A DNA stretch of 5,813 nucleotides from JAYENY01 sp964563465 (GTDB taxonomy: Bacteria; Patescibacteriota; Minisyncoccia; Minisyncoccales; PEYH01). Positions within the stretch are counted from its first letter, which is position 1. Each line of letters opens with the position of its first letter. The notes under the pieces were generated by a model, which was not told where the DNA came from, made no database searches, and saw only the letters and a list, made by a program, of their open reading frames with translations. Below are positions 1 to 4,836 of the stretch, piece after piece. A program made the position numbers and the translations under genes. The stretch spans positions 1 to 5,813 of the forward strand of contig CAZLVZ010000030.1 in assembly GCA_964563465.1 (NCBI GenBank). Reading direction: 5' to 3'.

Positions 1-69
1 TTGTTCATCTCTATTGGTAAGCATGATATTTATAAATATCTTTAATTTTTTTAATGGATTACTTTCTAT

Positions 70-107
70 CGCCACAGATATTTCTAATCATCTTGTGGGC
101 GTTTTTT
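70..107 (+). terminator. Weak terminator-like hairpin before the hydA fragment
   Basis: CGCCACA (70-76) can pair with TGTGGGCG (94-101) if one G is bulged. The loop is 17 nt and six T follow at 102-107. It could end a gene lying left of the window, of which at most a 14-residue tail (frame 1, stop at 43-45) would be visible. The bulge and long loop make it weak. Its position directly before a TGTTATAAT promoter mirrors the arrangement at 1566-1600. Confidence 0.35.
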
Positions 108-187
108 GTTATAATAGGAATATGAAAAAGATTTCAATTAAAATAAATGACAAAGAATTGTCAGTTGATTCCGAAAAAACGATTTTA
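102..187 (+). repeat. Direct repeat, copy 1: hydA promoter and first 22 codons
   Basis: These 86 bases align without gaps to 1587-1672 (constant offset 1485), with about 76 of 86 identical by my hand count. The match covers the T-tract, the extended -10 TGTTATAAT, the 6-base gap to ATG, and codons 1-22. Similarity stops abruptly after ACGATTTTA at 187. Copy 2 belongs to the intact hydA gene, so copy 1 is the broken one. Confidence 0.85.
107..115 (+). promoter_or_regulatory. Extended -10 promoter of the hydA fragment
   Basis: TG at 107-108, one base, then TATAAT at 110-115 form an extended -10 element. No -35 hexamer is recognisable 16-18 bases upstream. Only six bases separate the hexamer from the ATG at 122, so a transcript would start at or beside the start codon. 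The copy at 1592-1600 has the same spacing. Confidence 0.55.
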
Positions 188-235
188 ATCATTAGTCTGT
201 TATTGCTAAATTTACCGGGATTCCCGGTAACTTGA
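122..235 (+). pseudogene. Truncated 5' fragment of an [FeFe] hydrogenase gene
   Basis: Translation from ATG 122 gives a 37-residue frame. Its first 22 residues (MKKISIKIN..KEL.VDS.KTIL) match the N-terminus of the intact hydrogenase at 1607 except at four positions. This is the start of the [2Fe-2S] ferredoxin-like domain, and it ends before any cluster cysteine. After residue 22 the frame becomes unrelated (ISLLLLNLPGFPVT) and stops at 233-235 inside the palindrome/promoter of the next gene. An upstream in-frame ATG at 14 would add 36 residues, but it lies before the promoter and has no counterpart in the intact gene, so 122 is the natural start. The product cannot be a hydrogenase. It is most simply a remnant of a duplication or insertion event; expression as a short peptide is possible but unsupported. 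Confidence 0.75.
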
Positions 236-258
236 CTTTTTTTTGCTAATCCCGGTAA
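212..258 (+). promoter_or_regulatory. Palindromic operator-like element with a third half-site
   Basis: TTACCGGG (212-219) and CCCGGTAA (223-230) form a perfect inverted repeat around ATT. A second CCCGGTAA lies at 251-258, 28 bases downstream of the first. The palindrome abuts the -35 TTGACT (232-237) and the extra half-site overlaps the -10 region, which is typical of a repressor operator. TTGCTAA also occurs twice (203-209, 243-249), so the element may have partly duplicated. The G+C-rich half-sites stand out in the surrounding A+T-rich DNA. No DNA-binding regulator is encoded in the window. Confidence 0.55.
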
Positions 259-261
259 TAT
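232..261 (+). promoter_or_regulatory. Promoter of the ATPase/DUF4325 module
   Basis: The -35 is TTGACT at 232-237. The best -10 is TAATAT at 256-261 with an 18-base spacer; GTAATA at 255-260 with 17 bases is the alternative. Transcription would start only a few bases before the ATG at 272, so the leader is very short. CCCGGTAA motifs lie on both sides of the -35, suggesting repression or autoregulation. Confidence 0.5.
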
Positions 262-271
262 TGAAGTAAAT

Positions 272-1087
272 ATGAAAATTCATTTACCAAATAGTGCGTT
301 TATTGGAAACATCGATCCCTTTTTAAGAAATATCGATTTATCTAATCAAAAAATATTGGAGATTACAGCAAACGAAAAATGGATTGCTGTTCATCCAGTG
401 GTTTTGTCTTTGATTGCTACTCTTGGACTTCCGATAGGGCCAAAAAGTATTATTTGTAAAACCCTCACAGCGAAATCGTCACATTATTTATTAAGAATGG
501 GATTATTCAAATTTTTAGGTATAAAATTTATTGGAACAAAAATAAAAGAGCATGAGCCGGCAGGTCGATTTATCCCGCTTACCCAGATTAGAAATTCTGA
601 AGAATTATCACGCTTTATTAAAGAAATGATACCGCTTTTACATCTTAAACCCACCCAGGTTGATCCAATTCGATATGTAGTTAGTGAGCTAGTTAGAAAT
701 GTTATAGAGCATGCCGACTCACAAGCTGGAGCGATTGTGTCCGCTCAATATTATAAAAAAAGTAATAAAATAGCAATTGGAATTGTAGATACTGGCATAG
801 GAATAAAAAAAACAATAAACCAATCTCATGTTGCCAAGACCCATATAGACGCTATCCGTCTATCCTTGACCCCAGGAATTACAGGAACGACAAAAAGGGA
901 GGGTGGCACAGAATACAATGCCGGCGCAGGATTATTTTTTATCAAAAGTATAGCTAAAGTAAATCGTGATTTCTTTATGATTTATAGCGGAAATGCGCTA
1001 TATAAACTACTGAAAAGCGGACCTAACAAATTATTTGCCGATCCATTTCGAGATAATCATTCTAAGTCAGAAAATTTACCGCTATAG
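272..1087 (+). CDS. GHKL-type ATP-binding protein (HATPase_c), ended early by an in-frame TAG
   Basis: Cytoplasmic ATPase-fold protein of 271 residues as read. Residues 1-95 form a STAS-like/N-terminal region with a conserved-looking 'WIAVHPVV' stretch (37-44). Residues 105-245 carry the Bergerat ATP-binding fold: N-box SELVRNVIEHA (138-148; E139, N143, H147), G1 box DTGIGI (173-178) and G2 region NAGAGLFF (216-223). There is no histidine-phosphorylation domain, sensor or membrane segment, so it resembles anti-sigma-type kinases or stand-alone GHKL ATPases more than a two-component sensor kinase. The frame meets TAG at 1085-1087, then runs on as NGTVVGVDISL..., the usual last strand of this fold. 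Related proteins, as I recall them, have a Trp before the GT, so TGG to TAG is the simplest explanation. The full frame would be 318 codons, ending at 1226-1228 in an ATGA overlap with the DUF4325 gene. The target is unknown; a partner-switch role with that protein is inferred. Confidence 0.85.
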   Translation: MKIHLPNSAFIGNIDPFLRNIDLSNQKILEITANEKWIAVHPVVLSLIATLGLPIGPKSIICKTLTAKSSHYLLRMGLFKFLGIKFIGTKIKEHEPAGRFIPLTQIRNSEELSRFIKEMIPLLHLKPTQVDPIRYVVSELVRNVIEHADSQAGAIVSAQYYKKSNKIAIGIVDTGIGIKKTINQSHVAKTHIDAIRLSLTPGITGTTKREGGTEYNAGAGLFFIKSIAKVNRDFFMIYSGNALYKLLKSGPNKLFADPFRDNHSKSENLPL

Positions 1088-1228
1088 AATGGCACAGTTG
1101 TTGGTGTGGATATTTCTTTAAATGAAACAAAAGAATTTTCAGAATTATTAGACCCGATTAGAGATATTTATTCAAAAACAGTAAAGGAGAGAAGAAGAGA
1201 TAGATATAAAAAGGCTAAATTTATATGA
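1088..1228 (+). pseudogene. 3' remainder of the ATPase gene after the amber codon
   Basis: The same frame as the upstream ATPase continues for 46 codons to TGA at 1226-1228. It begins NGTVVGVDISL, the final beta strand of the HATPase fold, and ends in a basic tail (VKERRRDRYKKAKFI). No good start codon or ribosome binding site follows the TAG, so it is not a separate gene. It is translated only if the TAG is read through or suppressed. The ATGA overlap with the next gene shows that the original gene ended here. Without the remainder the ATPase lacks its last core strand. Confidence 0.75.
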
Positions 1229-1515
1229 AAAATATTGAATTATTTAAAAAAGTCGGTTCGTTCGCTGAGAATAAAGACATAGATAGAGATGTCAGAATAG
1301 AAGAAATCATACCTGCTATAGAAAATAGTCAGAATGTTATTATAGATTTTAATAACATTGATGCCGTAACCCAATCTTTCATACATGCCCTTATCAGCGA
1401 TTTGATTAGAAGATATGGTAATGAAGTTTTGGATAAAATTAGTTTTAAATCTTGCAATAAAAATGTTCAAAAGATAATAATGATTGTTACGGATTATATG
1501 CAAGAAGGAGCTTAA
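1225..1515 (+). CDS. STAS-like DUF4325 domain protein
   Basis: A small soluble protein of 96 residues, the usual size for a single DUF4325 (STAS-like) domain. Visible marks are the N-terminal LFKKVGSFAENKDID region, the central strand VIIDFNNID (38-46) followed by AVTQSFIHAL (47-56), and the strand ISFKSCNKNVQKII (72-85). In the family the 'DF..i..vtqSF' stretch is the most conserved part. Its start overlaps the ATPase stop as ATGA, so translation is probably coupled and the two proteins probably work together. By analogy with SpoIIAB/SpoIIAA-type pairs (ATPase kinase plus STAS substrate) it could be the partner of the ATPase, but no sigma factor or phosphatase is nearby. No Shine-Dalgarno sequence is visible. 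The amber codon upstream may reduce coupled translation. Family call fairly sure, role unknown. Confidence 0.75.
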   Translation: MKNIELFKKVGSFAENKDIDRDVRIEEIIPAIENSQNVIIDFNNIDAVTQSFIHALISDLIRRYGNEVLDKISFKSCNKNVQKIIMIVTDYMQEGA

Positions 1516-1565
1516 TGGGATTTGGGCATTAACCTTTTTGATTCAATTCAGCTTTTTCTCGAAGC

Positions 1566-1592
1566 AAAAAATCGTTTTTTGAACGATTTTTT
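1566..1592 (+). terminator. Intrinsic terminator of the ATPase/DUF4325 module
   Basis: AAAAAATCGTT (1566-1576) pairs perfectly with AACGATTTTTT (1582-1592) around a TTTTG loop. With A-tract and T-tract on either side it could work in both directions. Its last bases run into the extended -10 of hydA, so the terminator and the next promoter touch. Confidence 0.65.
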
Positions 1593-1672
1593 GTTATAAT
1601 AGAAAGATGAAAAAGATTTCAATTAAAATAAATGGGAAGGAACTATTAGTTGATTCTGGAAAAACGATTTTA
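1587..1672 (+). repeat. Direct repeat, copy 2: intact hydA promoter and 5' end
   Basis: This is the intact counterpart of 102-187 (about 88% identical, no gaps, offset 1485). The 1.4 kb between the two copies contains the CCCGGTAA element, the ATPase gene, the DUF4325 gene and the arms of the terminator. Confidence 0.85.
1592..1600 (+). promoter_or_regulatory. Extended -10 promoter of hydA, leaderless spacing
   Basis: TG (1592-1593), one base, then a perfect TATAAT (1595-1600). No -35 is seen; the position it would occupy is in the terminator stem. Six bases lie between the hexamer and ATG 1607, which puts the expected transcription start on the A of the start codon. There is no Shine-Dalgarno sequence, in keeping with a leaderless mRNA. 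Confidence 0.65.
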
Positions 1673-3328
1673 GAAATTGCCTTGGAAAATGAAATTGATA
1701 TTCCATCTCTTTGTTATCATCCTGACATTGAAACAAAGAATCATTGCGAAATGTGTTTGGTTGAAATAAAGGGAAAAGATGAATTGAAGCGGGCTTGCAC
1801 AACGCAGGTAGAAGAGGGAATGGAAATTATAACAGAATCGCCAGAGATTCAGGAATCAAGAAATAAAAAATTAGATTTAATTCTCAAAAAACATCTTTTA
1901 GAATGCGATGATTGTGTTTGGTTTCAGCATTGTAAGCTTTTAGAATTAGTAAATAAGTTTAAGGGAAAGATAACTAATGAAAAGCCAAAAGGAGCTGAAG
2001 TGTTTCAGTCGGGCTCAATCGTGTTTGACCAGACAAAATGTATTGGTTGTGAACACTGCGTAAGCGTTTGTCCAACAGGTTTTTTGGAAATGAATGATAG
2101 AGGACAAGTAGTATTGTCCGAGGACAAAAATAAAGAGTGTATAAATTGCGGACAGTGTATTCTTCATTGTCCCGTTGGGGCGATTGAAGGAATAGGCGAG
2201 TTTGAGCAATTAAAAAAGTTTTTTAAAGATGAAAATAAAGTTACAGTTGTTCAGTTTGCGCCATCATTAAGGACAAGCATTGGCGAGGAGTTTGGCATGG
2301 AATATGGCGAGATCGCCACAGGTCAACTTGTAGCGGGCTTAAAAAAACTCGGATTTGATTATGTTTTTGACACTGCTTCGGGCGCGGATTTTACAACAAT
2401 GGAGGAAGCTGAAGAATTAATTGAAAGAATCACTAAAAACGAGAAACTACCTGCCATGACTTCATGCTGTCCTGCGTGGGTAAAATTTATAGAATTTTAT
2501 TATCCAGAGTTTATTGAAAATTTATGTACCACACGATCTCCGCAAACAATACTTGGTGGCATTATTAAGAATTACTGGAGTAAAGAGAACGATATCAAGC
2601 CGGAAAATATTTTTATGGTTTCCATAATGCCTTGCGTTGCCAAGAAATTTGAGATTAAAAGAAAAGAATTAAAAATAAACGGAATCTATCCGGTTGATTC
2701 TGTTTTGACTACTCGGGAGTTAGTAAGAATTTTTAAGCAGAACAAAATTGATTTGAAAAATATTAATTCGATAGAAGCAGACGATCCCTTAGGACAACCG
2801 TCTGGAGCAGGAGTGATTTATGGTTCAAGCGGGGGTGTTTTTGAATCTGCTTTTCGAACAGCTCATTTCAAAATGACTGGAAAAGAGTTGCCCAAGGATG
2901 GAATAAAAGAAATTCGTGGAATGGACGGAATCAAAAGAAAAGAGATAAAAATAGGTGATCGTGTTATAAAAGTGTGTATAGTAAATGGGATTAAGAATGC
3001 ACGAAAAGTAATGAAAGAATTAAAAAGCAATCCCAAAAAATACGACGCTGTTGAAGTTATGGCTTGTCCCGGAGGGTGCGTGGGAGGAGGCGGGCAATCA
3101 ATGCCAAGTAATAAAGAAGTAATTAGGAGAAGAGGGAAATCACTTTATGCTATCGATGAACAAAAAGAAATAAAAAGCGCGCATGAAAATTTAGCAGTTA
3201 AGAAAATTTATAGAGAATTTTTTAATAATTCAGAAATAAAAAATAAGATTCTTCACACTCATTTTGCTCCTCGGAAAAAAACGAAAATTGAAAGATTAAA
3301 AAACTCTAGAGAATCTAAAGAAATATGA
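1607..3328 (+). CDS. hydA: Monomeric four-cluster [FeFe] hydrogenase
   Basis: Cytoplasmic iron-only hydrogenase of 573 residues, interconverting protons and H2 with electrons from a ferredoxin-like donor. Domain order is that of Clostridium CpI. A [2Fe-2S] domain has C36, C47, C50, C64. A His-ligated [4Fe-4S] has H96, C100, C103, C109. Two [4Fe-4S] ferredoxin motifs have C145/148/151/155 and C178/181/184/188. The H-cluster domain has TSCCPAW (285-291), MPCVAKKFE (341-349) and MACPGGCVGGGGQ (485-497). Cluster ligands C288, C343, C487 and C491 have exactly CpI spacing, and proton-relay C287 is present. CpI relay residues E279, E282 and R286 are kept, but the position matching S319 is Cys (C307). 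The C-terminal ILHTHFAPRKK is the usual small-subunit-like end. Start 1607 is fixed by the family N-terminus and the promoter. The stop overlaps the next ATG (ATGA). No partner subunits or maturases are nearby, so it probably acts as a fermentative electron sink and needs HydEFG from elsewhere. Confidence 0.95.
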   Translation: MKKISIKINGKELLVDSGKTILEIALENEIDIPSLCYHPDIETKNHCEMCLVEIKGKDELKRACTTQVEEGMEIITESPEIQESRNKKLDLILKKHLLECDDCVWFQHCKLLELVNKFKGKITNEKPKGAEVFQSGSIVFDQTKCIGCEHCVSVCPTGFLEMNDRGQVVLSEDKNKECINCGQCILHCPVGAIEGIGEFEQLKKFFKDENKVTVVQFAPSLRTSIGEEFGMEYGEIATGQLVAGLKKLGFDYVFDTASGADFTTMEEAEELIERITKNEKLPAMTSCCPAWVKFIEFYYPEFIENLCTTRSPQTILGGIIKNYWSKENDIKPENIFMVSIMPCVAKKFEIKRKELKINGIYPVDSVLTTRELVRIFKQNKIDLKNINSIEADDPLGQPSGAGVIYGSSGGVFESAFRTAHFKMTGKELPKDGIKEIRGMDGIKRKEIKIGDRVIKVCIVNGIKNARKVMKELKSNPKKYDAVEVMACPGGCVGGGGQSMPSNKEVIRRRGKSLYAIDEQKEIKSAHENLAVKKIYREFFNNSEIKNKILHTHFAPRKKTKIERLKNSRESKEI

Positions 3329-3834
3329 ATAATGCAAAAATTTTAACAATCAATAGAGAAAAAATTATTACTTTAGCTCAATTCGCTGTTTTAGTTGGAG
3401 CTGCCACAATAGCTCCACTGTTGGGACAACAGGCGATTGCTGGCCCGATTGTTAATGCCACGCTTTTTATTTCAACAATGTTTTTGGGAATTAGAGCTGG
3501 AGTTTTAGTTGGCTTATTCCCGAGCATCATTGCTCTTTCCGTTGGTCTTTTGCCATTAGCCCTTGCTCCGATGATACCGTTTATTATGATAGGAAATGTT
3601 ATTTTAGTTTTATCGTTTGATTTTTTAAAAAACAAAAATTATTGGCTAAGAGTTATTACAGCAAGCGCTTTGAAGTTTATCTTTTTGTTTGGCACGAGTT
3701 CAATAGTAATGAATTTAATTTTAAAAACAGAAATTGCTAATCGGGTTGCGGTGATAATGTCTTGGCCTCAATTTTTGACTGCCATTGCTGGAGGCACGAT
3801 AGCATACTTTCTTTTCAGGTCTAAAAAGATTTAG
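3325..3834 (+). CDS. Small membrane protein, ECF-transporter S-component-like, coupled to hydA
   Basis: A hydrophobic protein of 169 residues with about five membrane segments (roughly 16-34, 42-64, 66-98, 108-133, 146-164) and no signal peptide or cofactor motif. The pattern QQAIAGPIVNATLFIS..GIRAGVLVGLFPS...LPLALAPMIPFIMIGN resembles substrate-binding S components of energy-coupling-factor transporters, a family whose members are about this size. The ATG overlaps the hydA stop (ATGA), so the two are co-transcribed and probably translationally coupled. No ECF ATPase or T component is nearby, so it would have to share one encoded elsewhere or act alone. The tight link to hydA suggests a role tied to hydrogenase function, for example uptake of a needed small molecule or membrane association; this is inference. 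Gene real: nearly certain. Family: moderate. Confidence 0.8.
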   Translation: MNNAKILTINREKIITLAQFAVLVGAATIAPLLGQQAIAGPIVNATLFISTMFLGIRAGVLVGLFPSIIALSVGLLPLALAPMIPFIMIGNVILVLSFDFLKNKNYWLRVITASALKFIFLFGTSSIVMNLILKTEIANRVAVIMSWPQFLTAIAGGTIAYFLFRSKKI

Positions 3835-3937
3835 TTTTGTAGAGTTGTAAGTTTTCCACAGGTGCTTTTTTTTAAAAAAGGAGTAGAATAAAATAATGTA
3901 TTTGAATTTAAAGGTCGGATGAAAATTTTTAATTTAA

Positions 3938-3943
3938 TACAAT
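3938..3943 (+). promoter_or_regulatory. -10 element with leaderless spacing
   Basis: TACAAT (3938-3943) lies six bases before ATG 3950, the same gap as at hydA and its fragment. No convincing -35 is seen. No Shine-Dalgarno sequence precedes the ATG (AATAAAAAC). The 115-base gap after the previous gene shows no clear terminator. Confidence 0.4.
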
Positions 3944-3949
3944 AAAAAC

Positions 3950-4624
3950 ATGGTTGATTGGACATTAATAACAACTCAAGCTTTGGGAGATTTTTGGCAG
4001 GGATTTATAATATTTCTTCCAAAACTTATCTTATCTTTGATCGTCTTCACTATCGGTTGGATAATTGCGAGTGGTATTGGAAGATTAATTCAGGAGATAT
4101 TAAAACGACTTCAATTAGACAAATTGTTTCAAGTCAGAAAATGGAGCGAGGCCTTAGAAAAAGCGGATTTTGATTCAAGTCCATCTGAATTTATAGGTTC
4201 TATTATTAAATGGATTTTGGTTATCGTTTCTTTATCAATTTCTGTAGAAATTTTAGGATTGAATCAGTTCAGTATATTCTTAGCTAAGATTGTCGCATGG
4301 TTACCGAACTTATTAGCAGCAACTTTAATTTTTGTGGCAATAGTTATTGTTGCCAGTTTTGCTGAAAAAATAGTGAAAGCAGGAGTGCACAGCACTAAAG
4401 TTGGTTATAGTAAATTGGCAGGTGCTATAGTAAAATGGGCTGTTTGGGTTTTTGGAATTTCCGCTATTCTAATCCAATTAGGAATTGGAGATGCGTTGGT
4501 TGTGATTTTACTTCAAGGCATTGTTGCTATGCTAGCTATTGGTGGAGGATTAGCATTTGGACTTGGAGGCAAGGATGTTGCAGCTGATATTTGGAAAGGA
4601 ATAAGAAGCAAAATTCAGAAATAA
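3950..4624 (+). CDS. Conserved TM-helix / mechanosensitive-channel-like membrane protein
   Basis: Integral membrane protein of 224 residues with about five helices (roughly 16-46, 82-104, 116-138, 157-178, 184-206). Two segments, FLPKLILSLIVFTIGWIIA (22-40) and WLPNLLAATLIFVAIVIVA (117-135), look like copies of the 'conserved TM helix' repeat (PF05552 type). The last helix, AIGGGLAFGLGGKDVAADI (196-214), resembles the pore-lining, Gly/Ala-rich TM3 of MscS followed by its amphipathic part. The soluble beta domain of true MscS proteins is absent, since the protein ends ten residues later. It may form a small channel answering membrane tension, or be a channel-like protein of other function. It stands alone with its own probable promoter. 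Start at 3950 fits the -10 spacing and the hydrophilic N-terminus MVDWTLITTQ; no earlier start is needed. Confidence 0.8.
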   Translation: MVDWTLITTQALGDFWQGFIIFLPKLILSLIVFTIGWIIASGIGRLIQEILKRLQLDKLFQVRKWSEALEKADFDSSPSEFIGSIIKWILVIVSLSISVEILGLNQFSIFLAKIVAWLPNLLAATLIFVAIVIVASFAEKIVKAGVHSTKVGYSKLAGAIVKWAVWVFGISAILIQLGIGDALVVILLQGIVAMLAIGGGLAFGLGGKDVAADIWKGIRSKIQK

Positions 4625-4634
4625 TTTTAAACAC

Positions 4635-4662
4635 TTGACAAGCAATTTAAATTTGCTAAACT
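4635..4662 (+). promoter_or_regulatory. Promoter P1 upstream of the 23S leader
   Basis: A perfect -35 TTGACA (4635-4640), a 16-base spacer and TAAACT (4657-4662), with TG at 4654-4655 giving an extended -10. Transcription should start near 4669. An overlapping alternative is TTGCTA (4653-4658), 16 bases, TATGAT (4675-4680), which would start near 4687. P1 has the best -35 in the window, as expected for a stable-RNA promoter. Confidence 0.6.
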
Positions 4663-4675
4663 TTAGAGCAAGTAT

Positions 4676-4729
4676 ATGATAAATTTTGTTTCTGTTTATA
4701 TCAAGACAATGCAAGAAAGCGGCGCTTAA
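4676..4729 (+). CDS. Possible 17-residue leader peptide
   Basis: ATG 4676 to TAA 4727-4729 encodes MINFVSVYIKTMQESGA. It begins about seven bases after the expected P1 start and has no Shine-Dalgarno sequence. Its stop falls four to six bases after the antiterminator's 5' arm, so a translating ribosome would cover that arm and favour the terminator. The last codons (ATGCAAGAA..GG.GCTTAA) resemble the 3' end of the DUF4325 gene (MQEGA, then stop), so it might instead be the tail of a lost paralogue. Chance is also possible in such a short frame. Confidence 0.25.
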   Translation: MINFVSVYIKTMQESGA

Positions 4730-4755
4730 CCGTAAGAGATTTTTATCTCTGGAAA

Positions 4756-4782
4756 AGCCGCTTTCTTGTAAGCGGCTTTTTT
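4756..4782 (+). terminator. Intrinsic terminator in the 23S leader
   Basis: AGCCGCTT (4756-4763) and AAGCGGCT (4770-4777) form a perfect 8-bp, G+C-rich stem with loop TCTTGT, followed by five further T (4778-4782). It is a strong terminator, placed between the best promoter and the 23S gene. It competes with the 12-bp stem 4712-4723/4757-4768. It could also stop read-through from the membrane-protein gene ending at 4624, which has no other terminator. Confidence 0.75.
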
Positions 4783-4786
4783 AATT

Positions 4787-4836
4787 TATCCTCTCACCAT
4801 TTTTCATAAAAAGTTGTGAAAAGCGGTGAAAGGATA
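4787..4836 (+). other. Long imperfect hairpin in the 23S leader
   Basis: TATCCTCTCACC (4787-4798) pairs with GGTGAAAGGATA (4825-4836) with one mismatch. After a small internal loop, TTTTCA (4801-4806) pairs with TGAAAA (4817-4822). No T-tract follows, so it is not a terminator. It might be an RNA-processing or protein-binding site in the pre-rRNA. A shorter hairpin, CTAAGC (4878-4883) with GCTTAG (4893-4898), lies nearer to the 23S start. Confidence 0.45.

Larger units (their letters stand above)
4669..4782 (+). ncRNA. Attenuator-like leader RNA or small RNA before 23S
   Basis: About 114 bases from the expected P1 start to a T-tract. CAAGAAAGCGGC (4712-4723) pairs perfectly over 12 bp with GCCGCTTTCTTG (4757-4768). 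This stem encloses a small hairpin AGAGAT-TTTT-ATCTCT (4735-4750) with asymmetric unpaired flanks (4724-4734, 4751-4756). The 3' arm overlaps the 5' arm of the terminator at 4756-4777, so only one of the two can form. This is the layout of an antiterminator/terminator switch. It matches no riboswitch class I recognise. A 17-codon ORF (4676-4729) covers the antiterminator's 5' arm. It could be a cis-acting leader for the 23S gene or a separate terminated small RNA. Confidence 0.5.

Noticed and set aside
25..40. Perfect 16-bp palindrome GATATTTATAAATATC
   Set aside because: It is made almost entirely of A and T, so it is likely by chance here, and no gene or promoter nearby explains it.
14..121. 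N-terminal extension of the hydA fragment frame back to ATG 14
   Set aside because: It lies upstream of the TATAAT promoter, crosses the terminator-like hairpin and has no counterpart in the intact hydrogenase.
203..258. CRISPR or tandem-repeat array
   Set aside because: There are only two or three short motif copies with unequal spacing, and they are placed around a promoter.
1240..1503. Open frame of 87 codons on the - strand
   Set aside because: It lies wholly opposite the DUF4325 gene, which has family features; the antisense protein shows no recognisable domain.
2015..2209. Open frame of 64 codons on the - strand
   Set aside because: It is opposite the ferredoxin motifs of hydA and is a by-product of that coding sequence.
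3378..3635. Open frame of 85 codons on the - strand
   Set aside because: It is opposite the S-component-like gene; its composition reflects antisense of hydrophobic codons.
3852..3860. DnaA-box-like TTTTCCACA
   Set aside because: It is a single site without further boxes, an AT-rich unwinding region or replication genes, so there is no support for an origin.
3865..3881. T8/A6 run as a terminator after the S-component-like gene
   Set aside because: The arms leave almost no loop and contain only A-T pairs apart from the end, so a stable hairpin is unlikely.
3958..4173. Open frame of 71 codons on the + strand
   Set aside because: It is an alternative frame inside the membrane-protein gene, with no domain and no initiation signal.
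4711..4768. tRNA gene in the stem-rich region before 23S
   Set aside because: It has no cloverleaf, no T-loop TTCGA-type sequence and no CCA-ready acceptor; the pairing fits a terminator switch instead.
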